Made by a program: the position numbers and the translations under genes. From Buxus sempervirens (taxonomy: Eukaryota; Streptophyta; Magnoliopsida; Buxales; Buxaceae): a stretch of DNA of 64,000 nt. Positions 22,700 to 34,642 of this stretch are shown here, one piece after another. The notes below the pieces were generated by a model that saw only the letters and a program-made list of their open reading frames with translations, had not been told where the DNA came from and did not search any database. Location of the stretch: the NCBI GenBank assembly GCA_947561395.2, contig OX387183.1, positions 6,629,883 to 6,693,882 of the forward strand, in the 5' to 3' direction. The first letter of the stretch is position 1. The number at the start of each line of letters is the position of its first letter.

Positions 22700-23720
22700 C
22701 ACCCGTTTGATAACAATTAAGCCAAAATCAATTAAAATTTTGGAAATGCATAAATATGTATTTGGTAAGTAATTAAAAACTGAACATATTATTAATCTCC
22801 AATCAAGTTAAATTCCACTCAAAATGATCAAGAAAGTCAATAGATGCTCATCATCAAGCTCAACGGCTTCGAAGTTGACCAAAGACCAGAAAGAACCTTA
22901 CCAAAAAAATTCAGTCCTATCTATACTATTAATAAAGGGAAGAGGGGGGAATATTCCCCCAGATTTCGACCTCCCTTTTTTTTTTTTCTATTACCCTCCT
23001 CAATTAAAACTTTGCAACTGTTCCCTCCCCTACGTGCAATTATGCACGTGCAACCCCGACAACCATCTTCTACTTTGAAATTGAAACCTTGCAACTGTTC
23101 CCTCCCCTACGTGCAATTATGCACGTGCACCCAACTAGTATAGATTAATTGTAGTCAAATTACTGTAATTCTCAATTAATGGAAGCAATTCTCCTATAAA
23201 ATTGATGGCTTCAAGGGTTAAATAACGGCCTAGGTTTGGAGGTAGATCTCTAGTGAAGTTATTGTTGAATAAACGGATAACTTACAAAGACGGAATCTGA
23301 TTAATGCTTGAAGGAATCTCTCCATATGACTAGTTGTAGTAGATATATGACTTGTCAATTTATACAGTTGCTAAGATCTTCTCTTATCACATCGGTCAAC
23401 TTATTGCTCGAAATATGCATTTGAACCATATTTAAAGCTTCAACCGATCAAAGAATCTCTCCTAGCAATGTGATATAATAAAAATACAAATTGCTTAAAT
23501 TTTCCAACAAGAATGCACCACCGGGTAGTCTCTTGCTTAAATTGTCGATCCCTTTTGGAATTTGTTTTGATCAATTTTGATTTGCATAAATATCATTTTC
23601 TTCAACCGAACGAAACTTGATTTACTGTAGCCCATAGTCAGGACTTCAAGATCCGACAAATTGCCGATTCTTGATTATTTCGTGTTTCAACTTAATCACA
23701 GCCATCAAAATAGATCAAAA
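22700..23720 (-). pseudogene. LRR receptor-like kinase ectodomain pseudogene, copy A
   Basis: Minus-strand translation gives degenerate leucine-rich repeats: an LSDLEVLTMG-like segment near 23,650, IPKGIDNLSK near 23,540, then GEIPSSINQIPSL and VIRLFNNNFTRDLPPNLGR between about 23,320 and 23,230, and after the Helitron-like insert GKVLSGLWSTSKPLSLMMS near 22,880. The order and words resemble class XI (HSL/HAESA-like) receptor kinases. Stops and frame changes are frequent and no kinase domain is present. Expression of this copy as a receptor is not expected. Confidence 0.7.
22920..23139. mobile_element. Small Helitron-like element, copy A
   Basis: It begins TCTATACTATTAATAAAGGG, a typical Helitron 5' end, and ends CTAGT preceded by a hairpin (ACGTGCAATTATGCACGT). 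It is 220 bp, lacks genes and has no target duplication. Two ~60-bp repeats containing CAACTGTTCCCTCCCCTACG lie inside. The 3' flanking base is A where T is usual. Confidence 0.65.
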
Positions 23721-24749
23721 AAGATTTACATAATTACATAAAAATGTCAAGAATTGTAGAAAGTGGCAAATTAGAGCATGAAATTAACCCGGAACACAAA
23801 GAAATGAGATTAAAAACTTATGGTCCTACCTTGAGAGAAACAGTACCTCCAAATTGGATTTTTATTTCATTTTCATGCATTTCTAATTGAATTTGTGCTT
23901 TGTTCTATGTGCTTGTGAGGAAAGGAGACAAAAGCATTGTGAAGAAGAGAGACAAGCATATGCATCAAAGAGAAAAACCTAAAAAGAGTAAAAACAAAAA
24001 TTTTAGATTTCTAAAACGCAAGTATGTTTTTCAATCCTTTCTTCTAAAACTGATTTGAAAAATGCTTACCGAAGTTTTTTTGGTTTTCTATTTAAAAAGA
24101 CAAATAAACCGTTTTTGGAAACGTTGTCAAACAGCCTTATATATTTGATAAGCTTCTTCCAAAAATACCTTCAAAAGATTTCAAAACTTTTTGTCACAAA
24201 TGATGTTTGCAAGTCTTTCAAGAGCCTTTGTTTTTTTTTGGGAAGAAATTACTTATGAACAGCAAAATCACATTAAATCTCAATTATTTCAGGAAATTAT
24301 CACTAGATCTCAATTATCAAAACATTGGGCAATTGAATCTAAATTATATTGAAAAATATCACTTAAAACCAATTTTTCCAAATAATTTCCCGAAAAATGA
24401 ATAAAAATTTTGAACGGCACTCGGTGGTAATTTTTGCAAAGAATAACAATCGGTGTCACCAAAACCAACTTTTTAAGCACGTGCAAAAATGCAAAGCAAA
24501 TGTAAACATATCAACGATAAATTGTCAAAATCTCCTTTTTTCCGTGCCTTTTCGTAGACCACCAAATCTCCAGCTTCTCGTAGCCGCCCATTCGCCGGAC
24601 CAAAAGCAAGTCCAAAATCTCTGCCCTTTGACCGCATAACAACGTAGAAACCAAGATGGCTGCTATCATACAAGCACCGGTTCACTTTCAAAACCCTACA
24701 CGACACGTACTATTGGTGTAAAAAAAGAAAATTATAATTATAACCAAAG

Positions 24750-25060
24750 ACACTTTTGCGTTCATTTGTAAGGAGTTCCTACCAAATCAGTTTGAAGAAG
24801 TCAAAGAAAGATTATGTTCAATGGTTGGTGAATAACTATTCAAACTTCTAGAGCTCATAAATATCAAAAGTTTGCCCTTGTTTAAACTTATAAGAAGTAT
24901 TTATAAATAACAAATCTATCCTTCTCATACAAAATAGTGTTTTTTTAAAAATATATCTTTTAGAATTCATAGATATAGATATTATAAGGCCCTTTTACAA
25001 AACTCATTTTGAAAATCTAAAAACCGATCCTGGGGTGATTTTGGATTATAATTACTAGTA
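24750..25060. repeat. Dispersed AT-rich repeat, copy in segment A
   Basis: A ~300-bp repeat runs from a GTTCATTTGTAAGGAGTTCC region to CCTGGGGTGATTTTGG. It shares its word order (AAGTTTGCC, TTAAACTTATAAGAAG, AATTCATAGATAT) with 28,095-28,410 and with two diverged copies at 60,595-61,260. The family is not identified. Confidence 0.6.
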
Positions 25061-25567
25061 GGGTGCACTCACAGTATTGCATGTAGAGGGAGGAGATAGT
25101 TTTATAACTATCTAGATTTTAAAAGAGTTTGTAGAATTTTGACTATTTCAACCCCATATTAATTATGCCCTGACAATGACAGTAAGGGCTTTTTGGGAAA
25201 GCCATGCATAATTGTTGGCACGCTTCCCAATGGGCCTATTGTTATTTTATGTAATACGGATGTTTTAGTACATTTTCCCCAAACGAAACCAAACACCCAT
25301 TTAAATACTCATTCTCGAAATCAACGCAAAACAACAAGACTGTTCCTCTGGTGATATGTCTAACCGTTGCTCCAAAAGCATAAAGGCTTAATACGGATGT
25401 TCAAGTTTGCTAAGATTTGACATTTTCTACAAATCAAAGTTATAAAGCATTTGTATCATATATAAAATTAATTTCATAATCACAAACAAAATAACAGAAA
25501 TACTTACAGTGACTTTTGAAAGAATGTTACTAGCTTTCAGATTTGGCAAAGACTCGTGCTAATAACG

Positions 25568-25863
25568 TGTTGTAAAAGAAAGAGAATGGCAAGACAAAAA
25601 AGATTAGCAAGATAAGATAGACTCAAATGGAAGAGAAAATCAGCTCTTTCAGAACTCAAGATCATTCACTAGTTAGCAAATTTGTGTGTTATAATTCCAT
25701 ACATCTCAAGACCCTTTTATAAGCTCCAAGAGGTGTATCCTTGAAGAGATGTATCTCTTCATCTCAAGAGGTGTATTCCAAGAGGTGTATCCCAAAGCTC
25801 CAAGAGGTGTATCCTTGAATAGGTGTATTCCAATGGTCATCCATATTCAATGGATTCATAACA
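25568..25863 (-). repeat. Copia LTR in the duplicated segment
   Basis: A 296-bp LTR identical in ends to 22,245-22,540, followed by the same GAACT and host sequence. It looks like a solo LTR but has only one true flank; its other side is duplicated copia interior. Confidence 0.9.
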
Positions 25864-26029
25864 GAACTATCGTCCTTAGTAAAATACTTCACACTTGTAA
25901 GGGGTTTAAAATTGAGAATTTTAAGGTAAATATAGATGCCGTTTGGTAACATTTTTTTTTTTACAATTATAAAATAAAAAACTTTTTAAATCATTTTCGT
26001 GTTTTTTTTTAAATAATTAAGGAGACACC

Positions 26030-27045
26030 CGTTTGATAACAATTAAGCCAAAATCAATTAAAATTTTGGAAATGTATAAATATGTATTTGGTAAGTAATT
26101 AAAAACTGAACATATTATTAATCTCGAATCAAGTTAAATTCCACTCAAAATGATCAAGAAACTCAGCAAATGCTCATCATCAAGCTCAACGGCTTCGAAG
26201 TTGACCAAAGACCAGAAAGAACCTTACCAAAAAAATTCAGTCCTATCTATACTATTAATAAAGGGAAGAGGGGGGAATATTCCCCCAGATTTCGACCTCC
26301 CTTTTTTTTTTTTTTCAAATATTACCCTCCTCAATTAAAACTTTGCAACTGTTCCCTCCCCTACGTGCAATTATGCACGTGCAACCCCCACAACCATCTT
26401 CTACTTTTAAATTGAAACCTTGCAACTGTTCCCTCCCCTACGTGCAATTATGCACGTGCACCCTACTAGTATAGATTAATTGTAGTCAAATTACTGCAAT
26501 TCTCAATTAATGGAAGCAATTCTCCTATAAAATTGATGGCTTCAAGGGTTAAATAACGGCCTAGGTTTGGAGGTAGATCTCTAGTGAAGTTATTGTTGAA
26601 TAAACGGATAACTTACAAAGACGGAATCTGATTAATGCTTGAAGGAATCTCTCCATATGACTAGTTGTAGTAGATATATGACTTGTCAATTTATATAGTT
26701 GCTAAGATCTTCTCTTATCACATCGGTCAACTTATTGCTCGAAATATGCATTTGAACCATATTTACATCTTCAACCGATCAAAGAATCTCTCCTAGCAAT
26801 GTGATATAATAAAAATACAAATTGCTTAAATTTTCCAACAAGAATGCACCACCGGGTAGTCTCTTGCTTAAATTGTCGATCCCTTTTGGAATTTGTTTTG
26901 ATCAATTTTGATTTGCATAAATATCATTTTCTTCAACCGAACGAAACTTGATTTACTGTAGGCCATAGTCAAGACTTTAAGATCCAACAAATTGTCGATT
27001 CTTGATTATTTCGTGTTTCAACTTAATCACAGCCACCAAAATAGA
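26030..27045 (-). pseudogene. LRR receptor-like kinase ectodomain pseudogene, copy B
   Basis: This is the tandem copy of the LRR fossil in the first unit, with the same order of repeats and the same insert position. It was already broken before duplication, since both copies share their main disruptions. Confidence 0.7.
26246..26470. mobile_element. Small Helitron-like element, copy B
   Basis: Duplicate of the element in the first unit, with the same TCTATACTATTAATAAAGGG start, terminal hairpin and CTAGT end, 225 bp. It was copied with the segment, not inserted separately. Confidence 0.65.
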
Positions 27046-28094
27046 TCAAAAAAGATTTACATAGTTACATAAAAATGTCAAGAATTGAAGAAATTGGCAA
27101 ATTGGAGCATGAGATTAACCCGGGACACAAAGAAACGAGATTAAAAACTTATGGTCCTACCTTGAGAGAAATAGTACCTCCAAATTGGATTAATTTTTAT
27201 TTCATTTTCATGCATTCCTAACTGAATTTGTGCTTTGTTCTATGTGCTTGTGAGGAAAGGAGACAAAAGCATTGTGAAGAAGAGAGACAAGCATATGCAT
27301 CAAAGAGAAAAACCTAAAAAAAATAAAAACAAAAATTTTAGATTTCTAAAACGCAAGTATGTTTTTCAATCCTTTCTTCTAAAACCTAATTTGAAAAATG
27401 CTTACCGAAGTTTTTTTGGTTTTCTATTTAAAAAGACAAATAAACCGTTTTTGGAAACGTTGTCAAACAGCCTTATATATTTGATAAGCTTCTTCCAAAA
27501 ATACCCTCAAAAGATCTCAAAACTGTTTGTCACAAGTGAGGTTTGCAAGTCTTTCAAGGGCATTTTTGGAAAAAACTATTTAAGAACAACAAAATCACAC
27601 TAAATCTCAATTATGTCAGGAAAGTAATACTATATCTCAATTATCAAAACATTGGGCGACTGAATCTAAATTATATTGAAAAATATCACTTAAAACCAAT
27701 TTTTTCAAATAATTTCCCGAAAAAATGAATAAAAAATTTGAACGGCACTCGGTGGTATTTTTTGCAAAGAATAACCATAGGTGTCACCAAAAGGTCCAAA
27801 ACCAACTTTTTAAGCACGTGCAAAAATGCTAAGAAAAAGTCAACATATCAACCATAAATCGTCAAATCTCCTTTTCCGTGCCTTTTCGTAGACCACCAAA
27901 TCTCCAGCTTCTCGTGGCCGCCCATTCGCCGGACCAAAAGCAAAGTCCAAAATCTCCGCCCTTTTGACCGCATAACAACGTAGAAACCAAGATGGCTGCT
28001 ATCATATTAGCACCGGTTCACTTTCAAAACCCCACGTGATCCGTACTATTGGTGTAAAAAAAGAAAATTATAATTATAAGTTTATAACCAAAGA

Positions 28095-28410
28095 CACTTT
28101 TGCGTTCATTTGGAAGGAGTTCCTACCAAATCAGTTTGCAGAAGTCAAAGAAAGATTATGTTCAATGGTTGGTGAATAACTATTAATACTTGTGGGGCTC
28201 ATAAATATCAAAAGTTTGCCGTTGTTTAAACTTATAAGAAGTTTTTATAAATAACAAATCTATCCTTCTAATACAAAATACTGTTTTTTTTTTAAATATT
28301 TCTTTTAGAATTCATAGATATAGATATTATAAGGCCCTTTTACAAAACTCATTTTGAAAATCTAAAAAACGATCCTGGGGTGATTTTGGATTATAATTAT
28401 TAGTAGGTGT
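28095..28410. repeat. Dispersed AT-rich repeat, copy in segment B
   Basis: Tandem-duplication partner of 24,750-25,060, with small indels. Confidence 0.6.
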
Positions 28411-28760
28411 ACTCGCAGTATTACATGTAGAGTGAGGAGAATAGTTTTATAATTATTTAGATAATTATTTAGATTTTAAAAAAGTTGGTAGAATTTTGAC
28501 TATTTCAATCTTATATTAATTATGCCTTATTAACAATGATAGTAATAGCTTTTTAGGAAAGCCATGCATAGTTTCTGGCATGCTTCCCAAGGGGTCTATT
28601 ATTATTTTATGTCGTACGGATTTTTTAGTACTTTTTCCCCAAACCAAACCCATTTAAATACTCATTCCAAGCATTTAAATGAATTCTCAGAATCAATGCA
28701 AAACAACGAGACTCTTTCTCTGGTGCCGTGCCTAAACGTTGCTCCAAAAGTCCCAAGGAT

Positions 28761-29460
28761 TAAGACTTTGTTAATTAAGTATTTAACATCTGGGATCATA
28801 ACATTCCACTATGCTTCCATAGCCGACGTCCATGGTGGCCCACTCTATCGACATGGACCTGATGGTATCCCTTTCTCTTTTGGCAGTTCAACTCATTTAT
28901 CAGTATTCAATGACTTAACACTATGTCCATACATATTATTAAGGCATTTTAATTCAACTTATAAGTTGCCCCTCTGAGACTCGAATTTGGAACGTGGTGA
29001 TTGACTCTGATATTATTTGTTACGTGCCTAACCGTTGCTCCAAAAGCCCCAAAGTTTATAGAAACATCATTAATTAATTATTTAACGTTTAGGATCGTAA
29101 CATCCAACAGATTTTATAATAATATAATTTAAATGATAATATAACTTCACTACCAATCCAAAAAAAACAACATCCAACAATTTTGGGCATAAGAAATGCG
29201 TCCCAAAACTGCGCCACAGCGAACCTTCTAGAAAACGGAGCACCTTAGTGCGATTAGTCGAAGTACTGTAATATCGGAAACACCATAACATTTCCTCTCT
29301 GCACATGCATTGGGACTTTCAACGCAACCTTTTATTCACGAGTATCTTCTTGAAATTTGAAAGTTCTGTTATTAGACGAACGGATGTCCTTCTCGTTCCA
29401 CCAATCAACGGTCCACATTCCTTGAAATTCATTTCAGGCAGTTATTTAGTGGACCCCGCT
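28761..29460. other. Intergenic region before the ADP/ATP carrier gene
   Basis: No gene is supported. A ~70-bp motif with CCGTTGCTCCAAAAG followed by ATTTAACxTxxGGATC occurs near 28,728 and again near 29,027, and its start also occurs near 25,357. The last ~250 bp should contain the distal promoter of the carrier gene. Confidence 0.45.
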
Positions 29461-29474
29461 CAACAATCCTATTC

Positions 29475-29482
29475 TATAAATA
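29475..29482 (+). promoter_or_regulatory. Possible TATA box of the ADP/ATP carrier gene
   Basis: TATAAATA lies in otherwise mixed sequence about 360 bp before the leader splice donor at 29,834. A start site near 29,505 would give a leader exon of ~330 nt. This is inference from position. Confidence 0.4.
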
Positions 29483-29504
29483 ACAAACCTTCTATGGTCC
29501 ACGA

Positions 29505-32500
29505 AGAACCAACCGAGAAATTTCTAAGTAGTTGCAAATTTGACCATTCAATTTGCGGAATCCAGGTTGACAATTTTGTGTTCGTATCTCGCGGCGCACA
29601 GAATCTTTCCTATTCATCTGCTTAATAACGAGCTTTTCCCGGTCAGTTCTGCCTTAAATAGGTTCCCATCTTTGCGCCTTCTGGCTCCCTGTCTTTCTCC
29701 GCCATTTTCGTCCCTTGTTTTTCTCTCCATCCTTCGCTTCTCTCAGTGCTCCGACAAGCTTGAGGCGGAGTCGACATAAAAAACAGAGAGTGAAATACAA
29801 AGGTAGAAAGCAACACAAGATCCATCGTGAAAGGTACTTTGATTTGCTTTTTCTTTCTTTTATTTTTTTTTCTTATTCAAATTGTGGTTTCGTTTCTATC
29901 ATAGACGTTAATTAATCGTGTAATGTTGAGGTTAATCTGATCTGATGCATGTCTCTTTTCTGTTGTCGATGAAGTTGTGGTTTCGTGTTGCTTTCTACCT
30001 TCGTATTTCACTCTCTGTTTTTTGCTTTGCTTTTGGACTTAATGCTGGAGTTTCGCCGTTAATCGTGTTGTGTTGAACAAGGTCTAAACGAACAGTAGTG
30101 CTTCATATATTTGTGTTTCTTGGTCTTTAAGTCCTTGGATCTGTTATATTTTATATCTTTTGAGTTTTGCTGGTTTCTGTTTTGGTTTAGTTTTTTGGTT
30201 AGTGCAAGCATTGGCTGAACGGAGACGTTAGCAGGTTGGTTGGATCTCTTGGATCAAAATGGAGTTTTTTTAAGCAGATCTAGAGAAGAGTGTAGATCTG
30301 ATTCGACGTTCATTCAATTGCTCTAAAATCAAACTATTGATTTCTTGGCTGATCTGATGAACCATGTTACGGCGTTTACATCTATCTTTAAAATTTTCCC
30401 CTGTTCTTCCTATTTATTTTCCTTTTTGAATTTCCGATATCCTTTTTGTTGTTCATTCCTTTGGTCATTCAAAATTTATTTATTTAGAATGTCATCTATG
30501 ACCGTGTTTTCGAGATCTTGTTCTGGTAGTAGGCTGCCTCATCAGTTGGGCATTTTGCACAAAATTATAAATTTCCATTGAGACTGTATGTGTGATCCAC
30601 GGCTGAAAGTTGTGATTGATATGTAGTTTAGGTTTTGTATTTCTGCGCACACACCTGCTCTTGATGCATACAATCTTAAAATAGTAAAATAAAATATATC
30701 ATCCTCGTGGTCCGAGTTCAATTATTTGGTGTAGAACAGTGGTTAAGTTGAGCGGTATGATCTTGATGGTGACATCAGATCTTGGTGTGGCTCTATGGAC
30801 TTCGATTGTCACCTTTATTCGGTTCCATTTCAAATGATGAGCGAAGCTAATCCTTTAGATCTTTTTCTATTTTTCTTGATTTCTGCCTGTAACTACAGTT
30901 TTGTGCTATTTTTAGTATTTGACGACAATCTTATTGGTTAGTGTCCCACTATGCAAGAATCTGTTATAACTATTTGTCTGCATGTGTAACTGAAAATCAT
31001 TAAGAACAACGGAAATGAAAAGTTCTTTTTATTGATGACATGGTGTGATGTAAGCATAGTTATTGTATCAGCTAGTGATTTTTTCATCTTTTAAATTCTT
31101 GGTGATTGTTGATGTCACTACACAAAATTTAATTCAGACTGTTGCTGTCAATGTAACTTGGTTTTCTCTTTTATTTATTTATTTTTCTGACCTGTAATGA
31201 GAAAAACATTATTAAAATTAAAAGAAAAGTAAAAAGGGAGAGTACAAATAATGAATGTTCGAAGGCTTGTATATAGCACTTTTTTCATTTATTCATGCAC
31301 TGATATTTTTTCCATTGCCTTCGTTATATGCTTTACCAATGCTCTGGTAGCTTTGTGGTTTGATACATGTTCTACCCCTTATTTTATAGGTTCAACTAGG
31401 TATGTTGATTTTATCTTGTTTTCTTTCTGAAGTGCATATTGTTTAAATACATTCCTGTGAGAGATTCACAATTTTGTTTTTTTGCATATTTGTGCAATCC
31501 AATTCTTATTTTGATTTTATTATTTTCTTCTAATGGTTTCTTTCCCTGACTTGTAGTATTTGACTTCACTTAGTCTGCGAATAAAAATTGTTCTTATTGA
31601 AGGTAGTACTATGGAAAATAAATCAAAGAACATGATGAGAATGTAAATGTACAACAGCTGACTTGGGAAGAAAAAAGTTGGTACAGTTAAATGACCTTCA
31701 CTTATGTCAATGTGCACCAAAGCCTGACTTGAATTCAAATTTTTAGTGAAAATAACTAAAAGAATTTATGGAGCTTAACATGGATTGTTAGAAACTCATT
31801 TTTGTCTCTTTGGCTCAACATATTGTTAAAGTCATATAATTTTTACATTGGACTGCACCCCATAAAGTCATCAACCTCTTTGATTAAATATTTCCATCAT
31901 TCTGCCAATTTTGTGAATGTTTTTTATTTTATGAATTCGTAATGACAACAACAAAAATTTCTTCTCACAATTACGTGTTGAAAACAGAAATAATATTTCA
32001 CTATTTTCACTTGTTGAACCGATATCTTTGTTTTTTTTCCTGATGAATAATGAAGATTATTAAAAAGCTGGGATGCACAGAAGAAGCAACACCAGAAAGA
32101 CCACTCAATGTAATACACCCCAAAACCTCACCCAAACAAAACATCCCACCCAAATAACCCTTCTCCCCGCCTAAATGCCTATAACCAAAATAAACCCTAC
32201 CATAGCCAGCCTAATCCCCCATCAAATCCAAGAATTCTCCGTCTAATGCACACGAGGAAAAAGCACAGATCTCAAAGATCCCATTTTAGCGAAATCCATA
32301 CCTTTGTTAGGACTATGCATATATGAATCCATTTGGATTATCTGCATCCTGGATCTTTCTGGTCTTCTCTTTGTCCTCTTATGTCTGTCAATGTATACCC
32401 CTTTGCACTTCTCATAATTGCACCCTGGGTCTTCAATTGATATTCCAAATCATTTAACCTACTTTCTTTAATATTATCCCTTATTTATGGCAAAATTTAG

Positions 32501-32795
32501 ACACACTGAATTGTGCTTATTAATTATTTTACCATTCTTAGTCTTTTTATAAATCAATCCCCGCATTATTATCTTAATGATGCTCATTATTTTGTTGATG
32601 TTTCTTCTTTTTTGAACCCCCCATACCCTTTTTCCCTTTTTTTAATTGCTGTGTTGGGTTTCACTTTTTATATCATCTTCGTGTGACCAGAAAAGCCTAT
32701 GATTATAGTCAAAAGTTTTGGAGGGAGTGGTTTTTCCGAGTCATCTTTCTCTGATCTGAAGATTTTGTGTTGATTTTAGGCTTTTCCTTTTGCAG
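29505..32795 (+). other. Leader exon and ~3-kb leader intron of the ADP/ATP carrier gene
   Basis: Pyrimidine-rich sequence (29,640-29,760) leads to a splice donor CGTGAAAG/GTAC at 29,834. The matching acceptor TTTTGCAG ends at 32,795, six bases before the ATG. The 2.96-kb intron is T-rich as is normal for plant introns and begins with repeated GTGGTTTCGT. Long leader introns of this kind often raise expression in plants; that role is inference here. The 5' boundary is approximate. Confidence 0.6.
32025..32330 (-). mobile_element. Probable LINE 3' fragment in the leader intron
   Basis: A T-run followed by CCTGATGAATAATGAAGATT reads, on the minus strand, as a typical L1 3' end with a poly(A) tail. 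The adjoining C-rich stretch (CACCCAAATAACCCTTCTCC) differs sharply from the T-rich intron around it. No coding sequence remains. Confidence 0.4.
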
Positions 32796-32801
32796 GATAT
32801 A

Positions 32802-34642
32802 ATGGCTGATCGGTCTCACCATCCAACTGTCATTCAAAAGGTAGCTGGTCAACTCCATCTTGGTTCTGGCATTTCCCCAGACGTTCAATTTCATTATGGG
32901 GGCATCCAGAGACCTGCGCTATATGGCCAGCATTTTGCCCAAGGAAATTATTCTAATGCAGGAACAAAGTACTCACCAGCATGCCAAGCTACATCTGATC
33001 TGTCCAGGGTTGTCTCAACAGCTTCACCTGTCTTTGTACAAGCCCCATCAGAGAAAGGCTTGGGTAGCTTTGCCATTGATTTCCTTATGGGTGGAGTCTC
33101 TGCTGCTGTGTCCAAAACAGCCGCTGCTCCAATTGAGCGTGTGAAGCTTTTAATTCAAAACCAGGATGAAATGATTAAGACTGGTCGCCTATCTGAACCC
33201 TACAAGGGAATTTCTGACTGCTTCGGCCGAACAGCAAAAGATGAAGGAGTTATGTCGTTGTGGAGAGGAAACACTGCTAATGTCATCCGTTATTTCCCAA
33301 CTCAGGTAGGTTATTTCTGTCAGTACTACATATGTATATGTATATGTGTACGTATGTATGTATGTGTGTGTAACAAAAAAAGAATTCAGAAGTACATGGA
33401 GAATAAGTTCCCTTAATGTTGAGCTGTTTATCAGTTTGTAGATATAAATTCCTTATAGCCACAAACTGATAAATATATATACAGATACCCGGGTTATAAC
33501 CTCCAGGGGGGATACATTTATATGGCATATATGCAATATGAAAGTTTATCAAATATCCTCTTTTTTATGCTTACTAGTGTCTGAAATTCGCACCAGGCTT
33601 TGAACTTTGCATTCAAGGATTACTTTAAGAGGCTCTTTAATTTCAAGAAAGACAGAGATGGCTACTGGAAATGGTTTGCCGGCAACTTGGCATCTGGTGG
33701 TGCTGCTGGTGCTTCTTCCTTGCTTTTTGTCTATTCCTTGGACTATGCAAGAACCCGCCTGGCAAATGATGCAAAGGCTTCAAAGAAGGGTGGAGAGAGG
33801 CAATTCAATGGTTTACTTGATGTCTACCGGAAGACTCTAAAATCAGATGGTATTGCTGGGCTTTACCGAGGATTCAATATTTCATGTGTTGGAATCATTG
33901 TATATCGTGGTCTCTACTTTGGAATGTATGATTCTCTGAAGCCAGTGATCCTAGTCGGAGATATGCAGGTTAGTAGCTTTTTGCCAATATTTTCTTTCCT
34001 TTTTACATATTATAAAATGATTACAAGATCCGGATTATTATAGTCAAGATTTACCTGGGTACTGAATGGTTGCTCTTTTAGAATGCATATGCTCATGGAT
34101 GATAAATAGTAGTAGAATTCAATGCTATCTTTGCATTGGGTTGGGTTGATGAGATTGTAGAAACAATTGGATGACTATCCTCTCGGAATATTTCATATTT
34201 TGAACATAAAGAGTTCAGTAAATTCTTGAGCAATTGTTTCGTACCTTGAATATTTTTCAAGCGTCCAGTAACAATGGTGTCTCATTCATTTGCATGGTTG
34301 AGGATTACTTGTTGACCATGTTGTTTGATATCTGGATGATTTCAGGATAGTTTCTTTGCTAGCTTTGCACTGGGTTGGGTGATCACAAATGGGGCTGGTC
34401 TCGCATCGTACCCAATTGACACCGTTCGTAGAAGAATGATGATGACTTCTGGTGAAGCTGTCAAGTACAAGAGCTCACTGGATGCATTCTCACAGATCCT
34501 GAAGAATGAGGGTCCCAAGTCTTTGTTCAAGGGTGCTGGTGCAAACATCCTACGTGCAGTTGCTGGTGCTGGTGTGCTCGCCGGTTACGACAAGCTACAG
34601 CTGATCGTGTTCGGGAAGAAATACGGGTCTGGTGGTGGTTAA
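32802..34642 (+). CDS. AAC: Mitochondrial ADP/ATP carrier protein
   Basis: The protein exchanges cytosolic ADP for matrix ATP across the inner mitochondrial membrane. Coding exons 32,802-33,305, 33,597-33,968 and 34,346-34,642 join in phase 0 to give 390 residues, close to the usual plant length with its N-terminal presequence (residues 1 to about 80 here). Three carrier repeats are present with their signatures: PIERVK (110-115), SLDYAR (215-220) and PIDTVR followed by RRMMM (315-325), the last being the diagnostic ADP/ATP-carrier motif. I chose the ATG at 32,802 because it starts [17 protein letters not shown], the family's typical beginning, and follows the leader-intron acceptor. Introns are GT-AG, and the first has a TATG microsatellite near 33,330-33,372. 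The gene looks intact and converges on MIP3, about 1.3 kb downstream. Confidence 0.97.

Larger units (their letters stand above)
22077..25399. repeat. Tandem segmental duplication, copy A (~3.32 kb)
   Basis: The unit begins TTCAAGTTTGCTAAGATTTG inside the copia gag region, contains the copia right LTR, and runs on through flanking DNA with an LRR-kinase pseudogene, a Helitron-like insert and AT-rich sequence. The next copy starts 3,323 bp later with the same words. The two copies match at most positions with scattered substitutions and small indels. The stretch 23,720-24,750 has no recognisable gene. Confidence 0.93.
25400..28760. repeat. Tandem segmental duplication, copy B (~3.3 kb)
   Basis: This is the second copy of the unit at 22,077-25,399. 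It keeps a 168-bp tail of copia internal sequence, so its LTR is a by-product of duplication and not an independent insertion. Homology fades near 28,760, after a GTGCCTAAACGTTGCTCC motif. The stretch 27,040-28,090 has no recognisable gene. Confidence 0.92.

Noticed and set aside
22824-23143. Open frames with proline/phenylalanine runs
   Set aside because: They cross Helitron-like ends and a T-run; no conserved sequence.
28564-28977. 137-codon open frame before the carrier gene
   Set aside because: No recognised motif, and part lies in the duplicated segment where the partner copy is not open.
33283-33552. Minus-strand open frame in the first coding intron of the carrier gene
   Set aside because: It is built from a TATG microsatellite.
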